From Taenia hydatigena (taxonomy: Eukaryota; Platyhelminthes; Cestoda; Cyclophyllidea; Taeniidae), in the NCBI GenBank assembly GCA_036345935.2, contig JADWOT020000004.1:1371087-1435086 (forward strand): 64,000 nucleotides of DNA, given 5' to 3'. The position numbers and the translations under genes are program-made. Under the pieces are notes generated by a model. It made no database searches. It saw only the letters and a list, made by a program, of their open reading frames with translations, and was not told the origin of the DNA. Positions 12,481-24,017 of this stretch are shown one piece after another (the stretch's first letter is position 1; each line of letters opens with the position of its first letter).

Positions 12481-12659
12481 TGGTGGACTTCTTCGACACA
12501 AGTCTGAAAGGCTATTGGATCTAATAAGGTGCTCAGGAATAAGAGAGAGATAAGCATCATTTCTTACCTCCTAGAGCGTAAGATGATAGTTTGCATCACA
12601 CGTGTCCGTTTAATTGAATCTCCTTACCAACGTAAAACTTGATAGCTGTGGACGGCTGA

Positions 12660-12692
12660 AGATGGATGGATGGATGGATGGATGGATGGATG
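12660..12692 (+). repeat. (GATG)8 microsatellite
   Basis: Eight uninterrupted GATG units lie between the two copies of the tandem duplication. A perfect array of this length is likely polymorphic. Confidence 0.95.
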
Positions 12693-13869
12693 CCGTCAGT
12701 GGAAGCTAATCACGCAATCAAATCCAGGTCTTTCGCTGAATTTCAATTGTTACGTTGAAGTTGCTGCTGTAAGATGAAATTTGGCATCGCACCGGCTATC
12801 TGGTGTCATGCCAGAATCCGTCTCCACACCCACGCGACACGTCTGCCCTTTTAGGTTTACCGTGACGACGTCTGCTCCAATGCGTGTATCACAAGCAGCT
12901 CGGTTGCATTTGAGACAACAGAACAGGTTCGCGGACTTTGGTGGTGTCGGTGGTTGGTGATTCGCTTGACTGCATCCACTTACACGCAGCCTTTTACGAT
13001 CCATGTTGCGGCATTCAGAAATGCGCTCTTTAACGCATGTCTTGCTTCACCATCGCTGTTTCACATACTGAAAAGGAACAGTGAGGAAGATAGTGGAAAC
13101 GATAACGTTCCTTGTTTCTGGGTCCAAAAAAGTAAGCAAAGGTTAGTTCAAAGGGCTCAACAAGTGCTTGTGGCGCTGTACATTACGGATTACTCAATTA
13201 CTGCACAAACAAACATGTGAAAGTGAAAAATTTTGACTAGATTTTACCTAACTATGATTGATAATTAGTTGTTCAAGAAAGAGGCAGCGAAATGATGCCT
13301 GTTTTCTTGTCACTGCCAACGTAGCAGTAGCATGTAATCAATTTGACACCTGAGGGAAGGAACGACGGGATGGTTGACTGAAACAACATCAAAAGACCTT
13401 CAGCATAGCTGATCTGCCATTATCTTCTGCTGAAATTTGAAGCCGATGGCCTGTGCCTTGCCTTGAAATTTAGCAGCAAATTGCACATGTGGTTCAACCA
13501 AGTGGGTTGGATGCCTCAACATCCGAATTGTAATTGTGCAGTGCCTGTGATTCAAAGCGCATGGCCGTGACGCTTTACTACTCGCCAATTTGTTTGTGTC
13601 AGGCTTAGCTTGCACAGAAGATGAGACCACGACTGAACTTGCTAAACGAGTAGCCGCACAATTTGGATGAATCCATGGCCGACATCTCATATTTCTAAGG
13701 GTTTTTGAAACACACTCAACATTCGACACGTGCAATTCTGTAGCTGATCAGTGTGCTTAGTCAATTGGAAGCCATTCACTGCGTCCATCATGTACTGCCA
13801 TTCAAATGGCTTGTAAAGTGTTAAAATTTTCTGATTTTGCATGAAAGCTGATTTACTACGTTTTCATTT

Positions 13870-15070
13870 ATTGAAGATGGACCATAGCGATCCGCACACA
13901 ACTACCAGCTTGTACTCAGTTCCTTCTCTACTGCATCCCACTCGCATCACAGGCGGAATTAGGACTCGTACGGACTACTGTCCTCGCCATTCCGCCAGGT
14001 TGCCTCAGCGTCTGCGCTACTTACATGCTTGTCAGAAGGTTGCATGCAGAGCAGCAGAGAGGAGGAAGGCACTGAGGAATGCGATGTGTGCCACCTCGAG
14101 CAGCGACTCATGACGGTGGCACACAAACAGCGAAATGAAATCCAACCAGCCCGACAGAAATACATGGAAGTAGGATTGCTTGTCATAACCACTTAACGAA
14201 ACGCGCTTCTCTCATTCCCATACTTACGCGGACCTCCCTGTATGAGTAAAATATGTTAGTGGTGGACTGCGACCAAAAACCCTCCTTTCTTGACAATGGA
14301 GTCACCTGCTGGGTACAACGCATTCTAATCCGGAAGTCAAGGCTGCCACCATGCAATGAGACTGCAGCAGGCAAAATGTCAACTCGACAAGATTGCATAA
14401 TTTTGAGTCCCACAACTCTCTTTGGTGTTCCACATTGCATATCTGCAGATGTAGAGGTTGAGAGTTTGAAGGGGCTCGTCGCTTCGATTACTTCAGCCTT
14501 GCAAACAATTGACTAAAACCAATTGAAGGCAACTACTCTAATTGCTTATAGCATTCTTCCTTATGTAGTCTCCTCTTTTATGGTCAGATTTGATGCACAT
14601 ACTTTAAAATTACTGTCTGCAGATGAGGGTGATTGTGCTAACAATCCGTGGCTGGTTCACGACCAACGACTCGTGTCTCGGCTCTGATGGGTGGAGGCTG
14701 AACACCACCGCTAACACGACGACAAAGGGAACGAAGACATTTGCAGACATAAGGCATGTGATAAACTTACAAGCAGGTCCCTGTACACGTCAAATGCATT
14801 ACACAGACAGGTCAGGCCAAGGATATTCTCCGATTACAACTGCAGCGACGACAGAAACAGGATGTTGCGTCCGCCTCAGTGCAGACACACCTTCACCTCT
14901 AGCGCATTTCAAAGTGTGTTGCGATTCCCTTCTGAATGTCAGTACTCTCTGCACAAGTGTATTCAATTTTATTTGAAAGGCGATTCCCTGCTGCCACCCA
15001 GAGGAAGGTTGAATTACCAAGTGTGAAGGTGAAGTGTTGAGGTGCAACATGGTTTTAGCATACTAACCAC
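13870..15070. repeat. Copy B of the diverged tandem duplication
   Basis: Second copy of the segment at 10880-12480, offset by 2.6-3.0 kb with indels. Matching blocks run from the CACAGGCGG block (13947) through TTTGATGCACATACTTT (about 14590), ACACAGACAGGTCAGGCC (about 14803) and GGTTGAATTACCAAGTG...GAAGTGTTG (about 15008). It could be two decayed copies of one gene or of a long repeat. No domain can be named. Confidence 0.6.
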
Positions 15071-15329
15071 ATGAAGGCGGACTAATTTAGCATAGGGTTA
15101 ACTGAGCGAGGAATTTGATGAGGAGCTTTGAATTGAAGATGAAGAGATAGAGACGTCGTCGAGCTGATGACGAAGTAGATGGAAAGGGGAGTCTGGAGAG
15201 ATCTGGCTCCGTGTCATCACCCCAACAGCGTTTCTTGCTACGGTCGCTTACTTGCAGAACAGGCTGAACCGGTAGGGGTAATTTGCTTTCTTTCTCACTA
15301 AGACAATTTGGGTGATTTTTCTCTACATC

Positions 15330-15816
15330 TAATCCTGCCGATTTGCCAAAGAGTTTAAAAATTGCAGTGGCAGCTATGGAAGTAGGGCATTTACCGTGTA
15401 ACATTAATGCTACAATGGGATGAAGTTGGCTTTGGGATGCTTGGTGCAGTTTTGCATAAGAAATGTACGCTCAAACAGATGCCTCACCTTCCTGAGACTC
15501 GATGAATGTGGATGGATAAAGAGATAAATCCCATCACTGACACCTCGTCACACAATCAAACCCCTTGATTTATTTGATGTTTTTGCCTTACCACTGAACA
15601 AACCAACTGCGCATAAGGTTGTCACCTCATTCGATGCCTCCTGTCAAGCACATGTCACATCACAGGCATTACAGTCATGCTACGTGTTTTCCGCACCAGT
15701 TTATTGAGAAGTACGGTCGCTCCAATTCGAGTATCACAAGCAGCTTATTTATGTGGAATGACGGAGGTGATGGAGAGTGGACTTGGATTAGTATCTGGAA
15801 CTATAATTCACCTGGT
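15330..15816 (+). repeat. Left arm of inverted repeat
   Basis: About 490 bp that recur in reverse complement at 16917-17420. Shared landmarks are GCCAAAGAGTTTAAAAATTG, CTATGGAAGTAGGGCATTTA, GATGAAGTTGGCTTTGGGAT, GATGTTTTTGCCTTACCA and GCTCCAATTCGAGTATCACA. Identity is roughly 85-90% by eye. The arm carries an open frame (15619-15825, ...VKHMSHHRHYSHATCF...) that stays open in the other arm. Confidence 0.85.
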
Positions 15817-15854
15817 GTATTTAGTTTTGTGTTAAAAATACCAAGTGTTCTGAT

Positions 15855-16047
15855 TGTAACACTTTGCTTGCTCGGAGTGCCGGTTTCAGTCTCGGTCGCT
15901 GCGAGGTAGCCATATGACCCTGGCCGCGTGGACCGGCCTCCAGGTCGTGTCGGTAGCCCCATTCTCCCTCTCTATTGAATACACATATATTCTGTTCCAG
16001 TATGATGCCTTCTTCTTTTGCCTTCAAGGGATTCTCAGGACGCTGCG
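15855..16047 (+). mobile_element. Solo TRIM LTR with TSD ctgat
   Basis: 193-bp LTR (TGTAACACTTTGCTTGCTCG ... CAGGACGCTGCG) flanked by the perfect 5-bp duplication CTGAT at 15850-15854 and 16048-16052. There is no interior or second LTR, so it was probably left by LTR-LTR recombination. It sits in the spacer of the inverted repeat. Confidence 0.88.
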
Positions 16048-16916
16048 CTGATGACTGCAGTGGTTGACATCTTCCCTAAATGGATTCGCGAACAAGCGCT
16101 CATCGACCCGCTTCACACCAGCTATTCTATAAACTGAAGCACAATGATGTCGACCCTTGCAGAAGCCAAAACTTCTCTCCGGTTCTGAGTGCCTGTCAGG
16201 AAAGAGGCCCACCAACAATGCGTGGACGTTGTTCTCGAGGGCCCAACGTAAGTTTGTCGCATTTTATGCAACGCATGATAAACCAATAAAAGTGCCTCAT
16301 TAAAACCACATTTTAGGTTTACCTTTCTCCCTCAGTTATTTTTATTTTTGGAAGATTTTTGATTGGTAGTTTTATCAGACACAGCGTGTTTTGTTGGTCT
16401 GTTGGAATTCTGACAAGAAGCATTCAGCAGTATGTAATGCCCATCTCCTTCTTCCCTACAAGCGCACACTACTGCCTCCGCCCTGCAGCTACTGCCCGTC
16501 ATTAGTAGTGCATTTAAAAGTAACATGCATAGTCCTCCGCAGGACTAACAAAGCCAGCTTCGTGGAATGAAACCTCAAAGCGCAATGAACTGCTCCAAGG
16601 TGGCAAGAAAATGTGTGCTCCAAACCTCACAGCAGACACAACAAGTTGGCAACAAGTAAAGTAGTTTGCTAGCATCTGTCTCGGTTCTGTGGCTTTTCTT
16701 AAAAGGATACAGACCCAGTCTGTTTGCAACTGTCTCATAAGTCTGCATCAAATACTTTTATCGTTCAGGTAAAAGGATCTGCAATATGTCTGCCCTTCCA
16801 AAGCAAGGAATGCTTATTCAGATGAAGCAAATTAGGCTTAGTGCACCATGCAATAACCGTTTGACAAGGTCTTGTTATCCAAAAATGAATATAGTGAAGA
16901 AATACTTACTTGATTT

Positions 16917-17420
16917 GTAATACCTGGTAAATTATAGTTCCAGATACTAATCCAAGTCCACTCTCCATCACCTCCGTCATTCCACATAAATAAGCTGCTT
17001 GTGATACTCGAATTGGAGCGACCGCACTTCTCAATAAACTGGTGCGCAAAACACGTAGCATGACTGTGATGCCTGTGATGTGACATGTGCTTGACACCAG
17101 GCGCAGTTGGTTTGTTCAATGGTAAGGCAAAAACATCAAATAAAACAAGGGATTTGATTATGTGACGAGGTGTCAGTGATGAGATTTATCTCTTTATCCA
17201 TCCACATTCATCGGGTCTCAGGAAGGTGAGAAATCTGTTTGAACGTCCATCTCTTATGCAAAACTGCACCAAGCATCCCAAAGCCAACTTCATCCATTTG
17301 TAGCATTAATTTTACATGTGATTCTATTTCTAAGGAAAAAGACATTTTGTACGTATGGTAAATGCCCTACTTCCATAGCTGCTACTGCAATTTTTAAACT
17401 CTTTGGCATATCAGCAGGGA
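16917..17420 (-). repeat. Right arm of inverted repeat
   Basis: Reverse-complement partner of 15330-15816. It differs mainly by an insertion of about 40 bp around 17317-17355 and scattered substitutions. The minus-strand frame 16900-17100 is the counterpart of the left-arm frame. The spacer between the arms is about 1.1 kb. Confidence 0.85.
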
Positions 17421-17429
17421 TCCGCATTC

Positions 17430-18670
17430 ATGGTGATGACTGCTTTGTGTGGTGTGGATTTTTTGATCAGCGGCAATTCGTGTCTTCTGGATTTTCGTTT
17501 CGTTACTTTATAATGCCTTTTCCTATTCCGTGATAAACCTGACGCATTGTTTGGTAGGAGTAGGCGGGGAAAGATTTATGGGCCCTCATCTGCTTGTTCT
17601 CTCGATGCACCGAGATCTTATTTATCACGAGTAGGTGACGAAGAAGTGAAAACATTGCAGACTCGAATGATGTGAAAAGATGCTTTATGATGTCGGGCAT
17701 AGTGCTTATGCCCATGTGCGTAGAGGTATGCGGATTGTGGAGATGGTGGATGCCGTTTGAAGTGCAAATGGGTGGTTTTTGGGAGGAAGAAGACAAGGTT
17801 TTGCCAGCGTTGGTGAGTAACTTAAAGAACATGGTTGCAGTTCAATTCAAACGTTTTAGGCAGGAGTGTGTTGGACATCGTATCTCTCGCTCTACAATAC
17901 GTAAAATCCAAAACTGCCTTATCTGTTCGGCATGGCTAAACAAGAGAGGCCCACAAAAGGAAAGTGTTAAAGGGTAATTCTGCAATCAATCGACACTGTC
18001 GTGGCTCAGTACTTTGAGCGTTTCCGTTTATATTGTTTGGAGATGTGGCATGTACTTGGCTGGCTGCAACGCGAAGACGCAAACTGCTGTGATGTGGAGA
18101 GAAGCGTCACTAGTGGTGGGTGGTAGGAAGGTCCGCCAACCTTCACACGTAATCCACGTGGTTACATCGATTTCATGCAGCTCGTCGGGTCAACTAATGT
18201 CGTCCTCCTACCTGGAGAATACGGAAGCCAACGAAACTAATTATTCTGAGTGAAAGCATAAATAATTACTGAAAAGGAATGACAATTTGCAAGGAAGCTC
18301 AACATGGATCCTAAGAGATCCGCCAAGACTACAACTGTGTTGCTGAGGGTGGCTGAGAAGCGGATGTTCATGGCTATCTCAAAATAAAAGAAGAACCGTT
18401 CACAGCAACGACTGCACCAATGGATGAAAGGTCGTCATATTGGGCAAGACAAGGCTGTCGAAGGGGACCTAGGCAATTAAATGCATTAAGTGCTCCAGCA
18501 CAACCGACCTCTGACCTCGTACTGATAGAGTCGCGCAGAATAGCAATGACGGTGCATCACATCAATGTATTTGATTGATTTGGCACCTCAAAAAAGAGGC
18601 CCAACGTTGTGCCTCTTCAGTGATGATGTTGACCTTCTCTCCACTGCTTTCAATTCATCTGTTCTTTCCA
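17430..18670. other. Spacer 3' of the PP1-like gene
   Basis: No second gene supported. It contains the left 52-bp copy (18058-18109) of the direct repeat that flanks the phosphatase. The 3' UTR of that gene should lie next to 18671, but I see no clear polyadenylation hexamer on the minus strand. Confidence 0.45.
18058..18109 (+). repeat. 52-bp direct repeat, left of PP1-like gene
   Basis: GGCTGGCTGCAACGCGAAGA..GAGAAGCGTCA recurs at 19803-19854 with a few substitutions, in the same orientation and on the other side of the intronless phosphatase gene. It is too long to be an ordinary target-site duplication. Confidence 0.75.
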
Positions 18671-19672
18671 TTACACCATAAATGGTATTCTGTACTCTAT
18701 GTTGAGTGGTTCAAAACTTGCAAAACTTATTTCAAATTGGTTGCCGGATTTCGTGGTACGTGCAATCGCTCCCTTATTTCCATGTGTGTTCATGTAGTTT
18801 GGCGCAGAAAAAATGGATATTAGATGGTGATGGATAATTTGGTAACCATTGGGCATGCATTGATGACCTCGAAAAATCACTCCCATTGTGTACTTGTGGC
18901 GAAATGCGTCTATCACATCGTAGCCAAACCTGTAGCTGCATCCCCTCGGGCTGGGTCGCCAGCCGACCGGTGGAGGATTGCTCTCTGGCAATGGATCGGA
19001 CCAAAGCAGATCACACATCAATCCATGAGTGGGCACATCCACGGGTCTAGGTATTGCATTGATGGCGGCTCGAAGATCTGTCACATCGGATGCCATGAGA
19101 AACCGTGAGATGCCTCCATGTGTGCAAAAAGCTCTCCGCTCTAGAATTGCCGCGATGGGCATATGATTGAAAGCATTGATGAAGTTATTGAGCACTCTCC
19201 GCTCATTGTAGCGTAGTTGGATCTCCCTTTGAAAGCCGTTAAATGCGCACATTCTCTCACATTCGTGATTGCCTCGCAACAAGTAAATTTTGTCGGGATA
19301 TTTCAACTTGTAGGCGAAAAGGAGGGTGACAGTTTCAACTGATTGTGGACCACGATCAACGTAGTCACCAAGGCAAAGATATTGCCTCCTGGGAGGAAAA
19401 CCAGTTCTGTGGAAGATTTCTAACAAATCCAAGAACTGTCCGTGAACATCACCAACTACGTTGATGGGACATTCAAGATCCAGTATCATCGGCTCTCGCC
19501 TAAATACATTCACGACATTGGAGCACACCACCTCTATATGCTCCTTTTCCACATTCACATAGTCGCCTGGATCGTTCCTACCACCACGAAGCCTGTTGAT
19601 TAGCCAATCCAGTAGATTGTTCAATTGGCCTGCAGTAATATCATCATTTTGATTTTGGGGCAGCCTCGCCAT
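18671..19672 (-). CDS. PP1-type Ser/Thr protein phosphatase catalytic subunit (intronless, divergent)
   Basis: 333 residues from ATG at 19672 (context GTGATGG, good Kozak) to TAA. The frame stays open 10 codons further upstream but has only GTG there. It has the complete PPP-family metallophosphatase core: GDVHGQ (74-79), GDYVDRG (102-108), GNHE (134-137), HGG (185-187), LLWSDP, RGCSYRFG, RGHQ (268-271) and SAPNYM (289-294). The metal ligands (D, H, D, N, H, H) and catalytic His/Arg positions are present. Odd points: PP1's RAHQ is RGHQ; SAPNYC is SAPNYM, losing the Cys that microcystin modifies; and four extra residues precede RGCSYRFG. Length matches PP1 (about 330). The missing introns and divergence suggest a retroposed or lineage-expanded paralogue. 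Function is inferred: dephosphorylation of Ser/Thr substrates with unknown regulatory partners. Confidence 0.92.
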   Translation of the reverse strand: MARLPQNQNDDITAGQLNNLLDWLINRLRGGRNDPGDYVNVEKEHIEVVCSNVVNVFRREPMILDLECPINVVGDVHGQFLDLLEIFHRTGFPPRRQYLCLGDYVDRGPQSVETVTLLFAYKLKYPDKIYLLRGNHECERMCAFNGFQREIQLRYNERRVLNNFINAFNHMPIAAILERRAFCTHGGISRFLMASDVTDLRAAINAIPRPVDVPTHGLMCDLLWSDPLPESNPPPVGWRPSPRGCSYRFGYDVIDAFRHKYTMGVIFRGHQCMPNGYQIIHHHLISIFSAPNYMNTHGNKGAIARTTKSGNQFEISFASFEPLNIEYRIPFMV

Positions 19673-19802
19673 CACTGCTGTCGCCTCGCACGTGCTACCC
19701 ACTGCACCAGCCTTGTTGACGAATTGATTAGGTCACGTGAATGTCATGCGGCTACAAGTCCGTACCAGTTCACAACAGTCACAACTTTTTTTTTCCTTAA
19801 GG

Positions 19803-19854
19803 CCTGGCTGCAACGTGGAAGACGCAAACTGCTGTGATGCGGGGAGAAGCGTCA
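19803..19854 (+). repeat. 52-bp direct repeat, right of PP1-like gene
   Basis: GGCCTGGCTGCAACGTGGAA..GAGAAGCGTCA, partner of 18058-18109. It lies about 130 bp beyond the phosphatase start codon, so it may be part of the 5' UTR or promoter. Confidence 0.75.
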
Positions 19855-19859
19855 AGTGG

Positions 19860-22800
19860 ACCCCAAATCCAAGGGCACTGGCGCTCACTGTCTCTTCACT
19901 ATTTACCATTCAACTGCACATACCTTCACTTCTCACCTCATCTACACTCCCCAGTTCTACTCCTTACAATCCATCAACATTTTAGCCCTTTTTAATCACT
20001 TGTCTGGTGTTATGGTGTTATGGAGAGGATTAGGCTCGCATCCATTACGCCTTTACACTTCACACTTTACCTCTCAACTTTCCCGACCATCCGTTCATTA
20101 TGCGTCATTACAGTCATTTGTTTTTAGCGAAAAATGACCCATCAAAAGATCTGCATGGTTTTAGTACGTAGTCAGAAATTGGTTTGATTCCTTTTCCCAC
20201 AGAATAATGTTGCTTTGTGTTGTTCTGAACGTTTAAAATGATGCAGCTATGATTTGCCTAAAACATTTCTGGAGAGTAGTTGTCTCGCTGTAGGGACTCG
20301 CACTTAATAATCGCATGCCAAATGGCAACATTCTCTGGGTGAATCCCTCAAGCCCACACATCTCAGTACTAGCACATTCCATCATTCACTGTGGCACCCT
20401 CCCTGTCCAGACCACAGAACAGGCAATCCAGTCGGTCCGCTTGCGATAGATTGGCACTGCTACGGTGCTTTTGTATTGTGCAGTTGTGTGTTCTCCATCA
20501 ACGTTATTAGGTGCCACTGCTTACGCTGACAAGCTCGTCAATCATAGTTTGAATAGGTATTAAGGCTAATGTACAAATCGGACACACAATTACGGTTTCC
20601 ACCTCTGCCTGCGCACGACCCTAAACAAGCGTCAGACTGTCTGCTCGAAATGAATGCTCTGGAAGGAACTGAACGCACGGACATCAGCCTAGCGGATGTT
20701 CGCCAAACGCCTTTGCGTGTAGTTTAACCAAAGATGTGGCGTATTTATTCAATTACGCCTCTTCAAATGCTACCGTCTACATCACCACCACCAGTGTCAC
20801 TGCCTCCTACATTTGAATTGTGCAATCCAATGCAGTGGTATACAGCCTATGCTTTGCCACCAAAGGAAGTGCAGAGCAATGCGAAAGGATCTGACTTCAC
20901 TACATAACAAAAACGAGTAAGGAAGGGTGTGTTTTATACGGAGAGAAGCAGGGTGGAATGAAGAGTGAGCCACTAACCCCGAACAACGGGTCTAACGGCG
21001 GTTGAGAGGTACTGACAAAGATTTCAGTGTCTTATTTGCCATTCAGGTAGCGGTTTGAGCCTGGAATTTGCACATGAATGAATAAAACCCTCAAGCTCCC
21101 CTTACATCCTTTTTTTGATATTTTAATGAAAAATCTCTCAGCCTCTGTCTCGTTTCAATTGCTCCTTGTATTTCAGCGGAAACCCAAGGCAACAATGAAG
21201 ACGAAAGACATGTAAATTTATTTCCTTCTAACTGCCGCGCTGCCATTTGTCATGTTTCTTATTTGCATGATGCAAGCACTTCCCGATCTTTGTAGTCGTG
21301 TAGCAACCAAGAGATTCGTATTTCTCGCTCCCAATCATCGAATGAAAGCCTCATCTCTTACACATCAATGGATACTTTGAGAAGCACTTTAGACCAAGAT
21401 GTGGTGGTAAGACTGCCACTTTGTTTCATTAAGCGATTTGGCTTCCTTTGCATCGAGTTCTGTTCCATGTAACACCAATATCGAATGCTGAAATAGTTCA
21501 AGAGTGTCTACTTTAGTTGGTTCTTCATATTCGTTCTCTGGACAGTCACTTGCCTCACCAACGTCACTCGACTGTCAATGCGGACAATGCAGTCATTCAA
21601 GTGGGACGTCCACTTCTGTAAGTTACCTGTAGCGTAGTGTGGTCTTGTTTGAGGTAGCAGACATCTAATCATACCAGGTGGATAAATAACATCCTAAATG
21701 GCAGCTTCCCCATCACCTAATCAAACAAAATCATGAAGTGTTGTTTGCTAAATTGTAATGAATAAACGGTTCCGGCTGATTTCATTAAGACCTTTGTCCC
21801 ATATGGGCGCCCTTTTCTCACCGGTGGTCAGCTTCAACACCGAACACATCGATTAGTCTTTCACATTTTAATTAGTTGAGATGCTAGCACAACTACTTAA
21901 CACCGCCTATGCTTCTTATCCTTCACCTCACTTGGAATTGTAGTACCTCCACGAATAACTCTTTTGGAAATCAAATTTCGCTCAAGGAACCACATCAACC
22001 GCCGCTGGTTTATGTTGAGCAACTCAGTTACCTCAACACCTGCTGCCCAAATTCTCAGTTATCACGAAATGGTGAGGTCAAGGTCGCACTCTAAGCCTTA
22101 ACAGTTATGCAGTGACCGATGTGACACAAAACTACGGTCTTCGCAACTCAGTGTCTAAGCAGTGAACTCGATACCTCATCACAGAGTAATTAATAGTTAG
22201 TTGTCAATCACTTTCTGCCTTAGAATCATTGAGGTGAGCTAACATGCAACCCAAAGCTAATGGCTCATTCGCATCCATCGTTATTTGAGACTTGAAATCG
22301 TAAATGCCCCAAATGAATATTGTGATTGTGTCAAAAGTTTGAGATTGTGAGCCTGCGATGAAATATGACTGTCGCAACGGTCCAGTAGCGCGGTTATTGA
22401 CGAGGCCGCCTCCAGCGTTGCAGTCACATATGGCAATTGAATTGGCGAGATTGCTTAGTGTGGAAAGGCGTCTTCAAAGCGTCTGTGACTTGCACATCAA
22501 TGAACCCAATTGATAATGCAGTTATTTAATGCAATTTTTAGCTAACAAAATTATTGTGTGCGGTGGTTTTACAGTCACCACTTACCTGCCTATCGACGCC
22601 ATTTACAGTAAGTAAAGGTATAAAAAGGAAGGTAAATACCGGCGGTCCATACAATACGCAAGAAAAGCATCACGATGAGGCACAAAGTACTCGAAAATCG
22701 GATGTAAAACGTACTGCAAATTGAGGTTTGTGGAAGCATAATGCCCCCAACGTCTTCGTCCCAACCACCTTGGAAGGAAACATGTGTCTATTAGAGCTGA

Positions 22801-23829
22801 AGAGCAAATCGCCTTTCTGCTTCCCTTGCAGTTACGTTGCCTTCCAGTCCTCACGCTGGTGGCATACAACAAGCCTTCCCACTATACCTGTCCCATTATT
22901 TGCCTCATCGTTCAGGCCACGGATTAAAACACTGCTGCCAGGATGGTGGAGGTCATAGCACACCTGGGCCAGACTTCGACTCAACGGTCAGGCGAGGTGT
23001 TTACCTTGCAACAACGAGCAACTGAGGACAGGATTGGGAGGGTGGTAAGTGTGCTTGGAGGGCCAAACTGAAAGCCACATCAACATCCTCGATGATGAGA
23101 GGTTCGTTTACTCTCCTTCCATCCTCACCAATCAAAGCGTCAGGCAGTTGAACCTCTTCATCATCCTCTCGGAGTTATAATGATCGAAACTTCATCATTT
23201 TTACAATAAAATTGTATGCATGATAAAATACATGGATTGGCATAATGAGGCCGTCTGTACCACAATACCTAAGAGTTTTCCCCGAGCTGCCGTGGCAGCA
23301 GTGCTACGTTTTGATGCAAGATTCTCCTCTTCTCTAGGTACAATCGTGCATCATTTCTATTTTTTTAAAAATCTTCTGTTTTCCTATATGCAGACATTGA
23401 AGTTCATTGTGACCAAGTCAGTCGTAAGCGGTTGTTAAAACACTTGCAAATGAACCATCAACCTCTTGCTCCGAACCCAGCCACTCATAAACCACGAGGC
23501 ATCGAACTTCACTTCTACTGTTGCATTTAACAAAACCCCTCGTTTGCATGTTCTCCACTGCCAGATTCTGTTTCAATTGATCCTGTTCAGAAAAGGTAAA
23601 AATAATTTAGGAACTAGAAGATATAATTCCCCTTCCACTAAGTTAGGATTCTACAGAAGCAACCTGTCTTGTTCGGGCGAATCTTAAGTGGTATGCAGCA
23701 ATTTTCGGTTCCCAGGGACCTTTTTATTGGAATGAGCGGAGACAGTCATCATTTCCGACTCCTCGGGAACGTGATGGACTCCCGTATTTCCCAAGGAGTA
23801 CACATTTGCCATTGTATTGGCACACTAGA
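19860..23829. other. Gene-poor spacer
   Basis: No gene, RNA or repeat that I can support. Open frames here are short (under 95 codons) and without motifs. Confidence 0.4.
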
Positions 23830-24012
23830 CGTAATACTTTACTTGTTACGATTGCCGATTTCGGTCACTTAGGTAGCCAGAATGCCCTAGCCGCGTGGGC
23901 TGACCTCTGGGCAATGCCAGCAGCTCCATTCCTCCTGTTCATTGAATAATTTACATATTCTGTCCTAGTGTTATGCCTTCTTTTGCCTTCAAGGTAGTCT
24001 CGGGACGCTACA
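23830..24012 (+). mobile_element. Solo TRIM LTR with TSD ctaga
   Basis: 183-bp LTR (CGTAATACTTTACTTGTTAC ... CTCGGGACGCTACA) with CTAGA directly before (23825-23829) and after (24013-24017). The first base is mutated from T to C. The TGCCTTCTTTTGCCTTCAAG signature is intact. Confidence 0.87.
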
Positions 24013-24017
24013 CTAGA

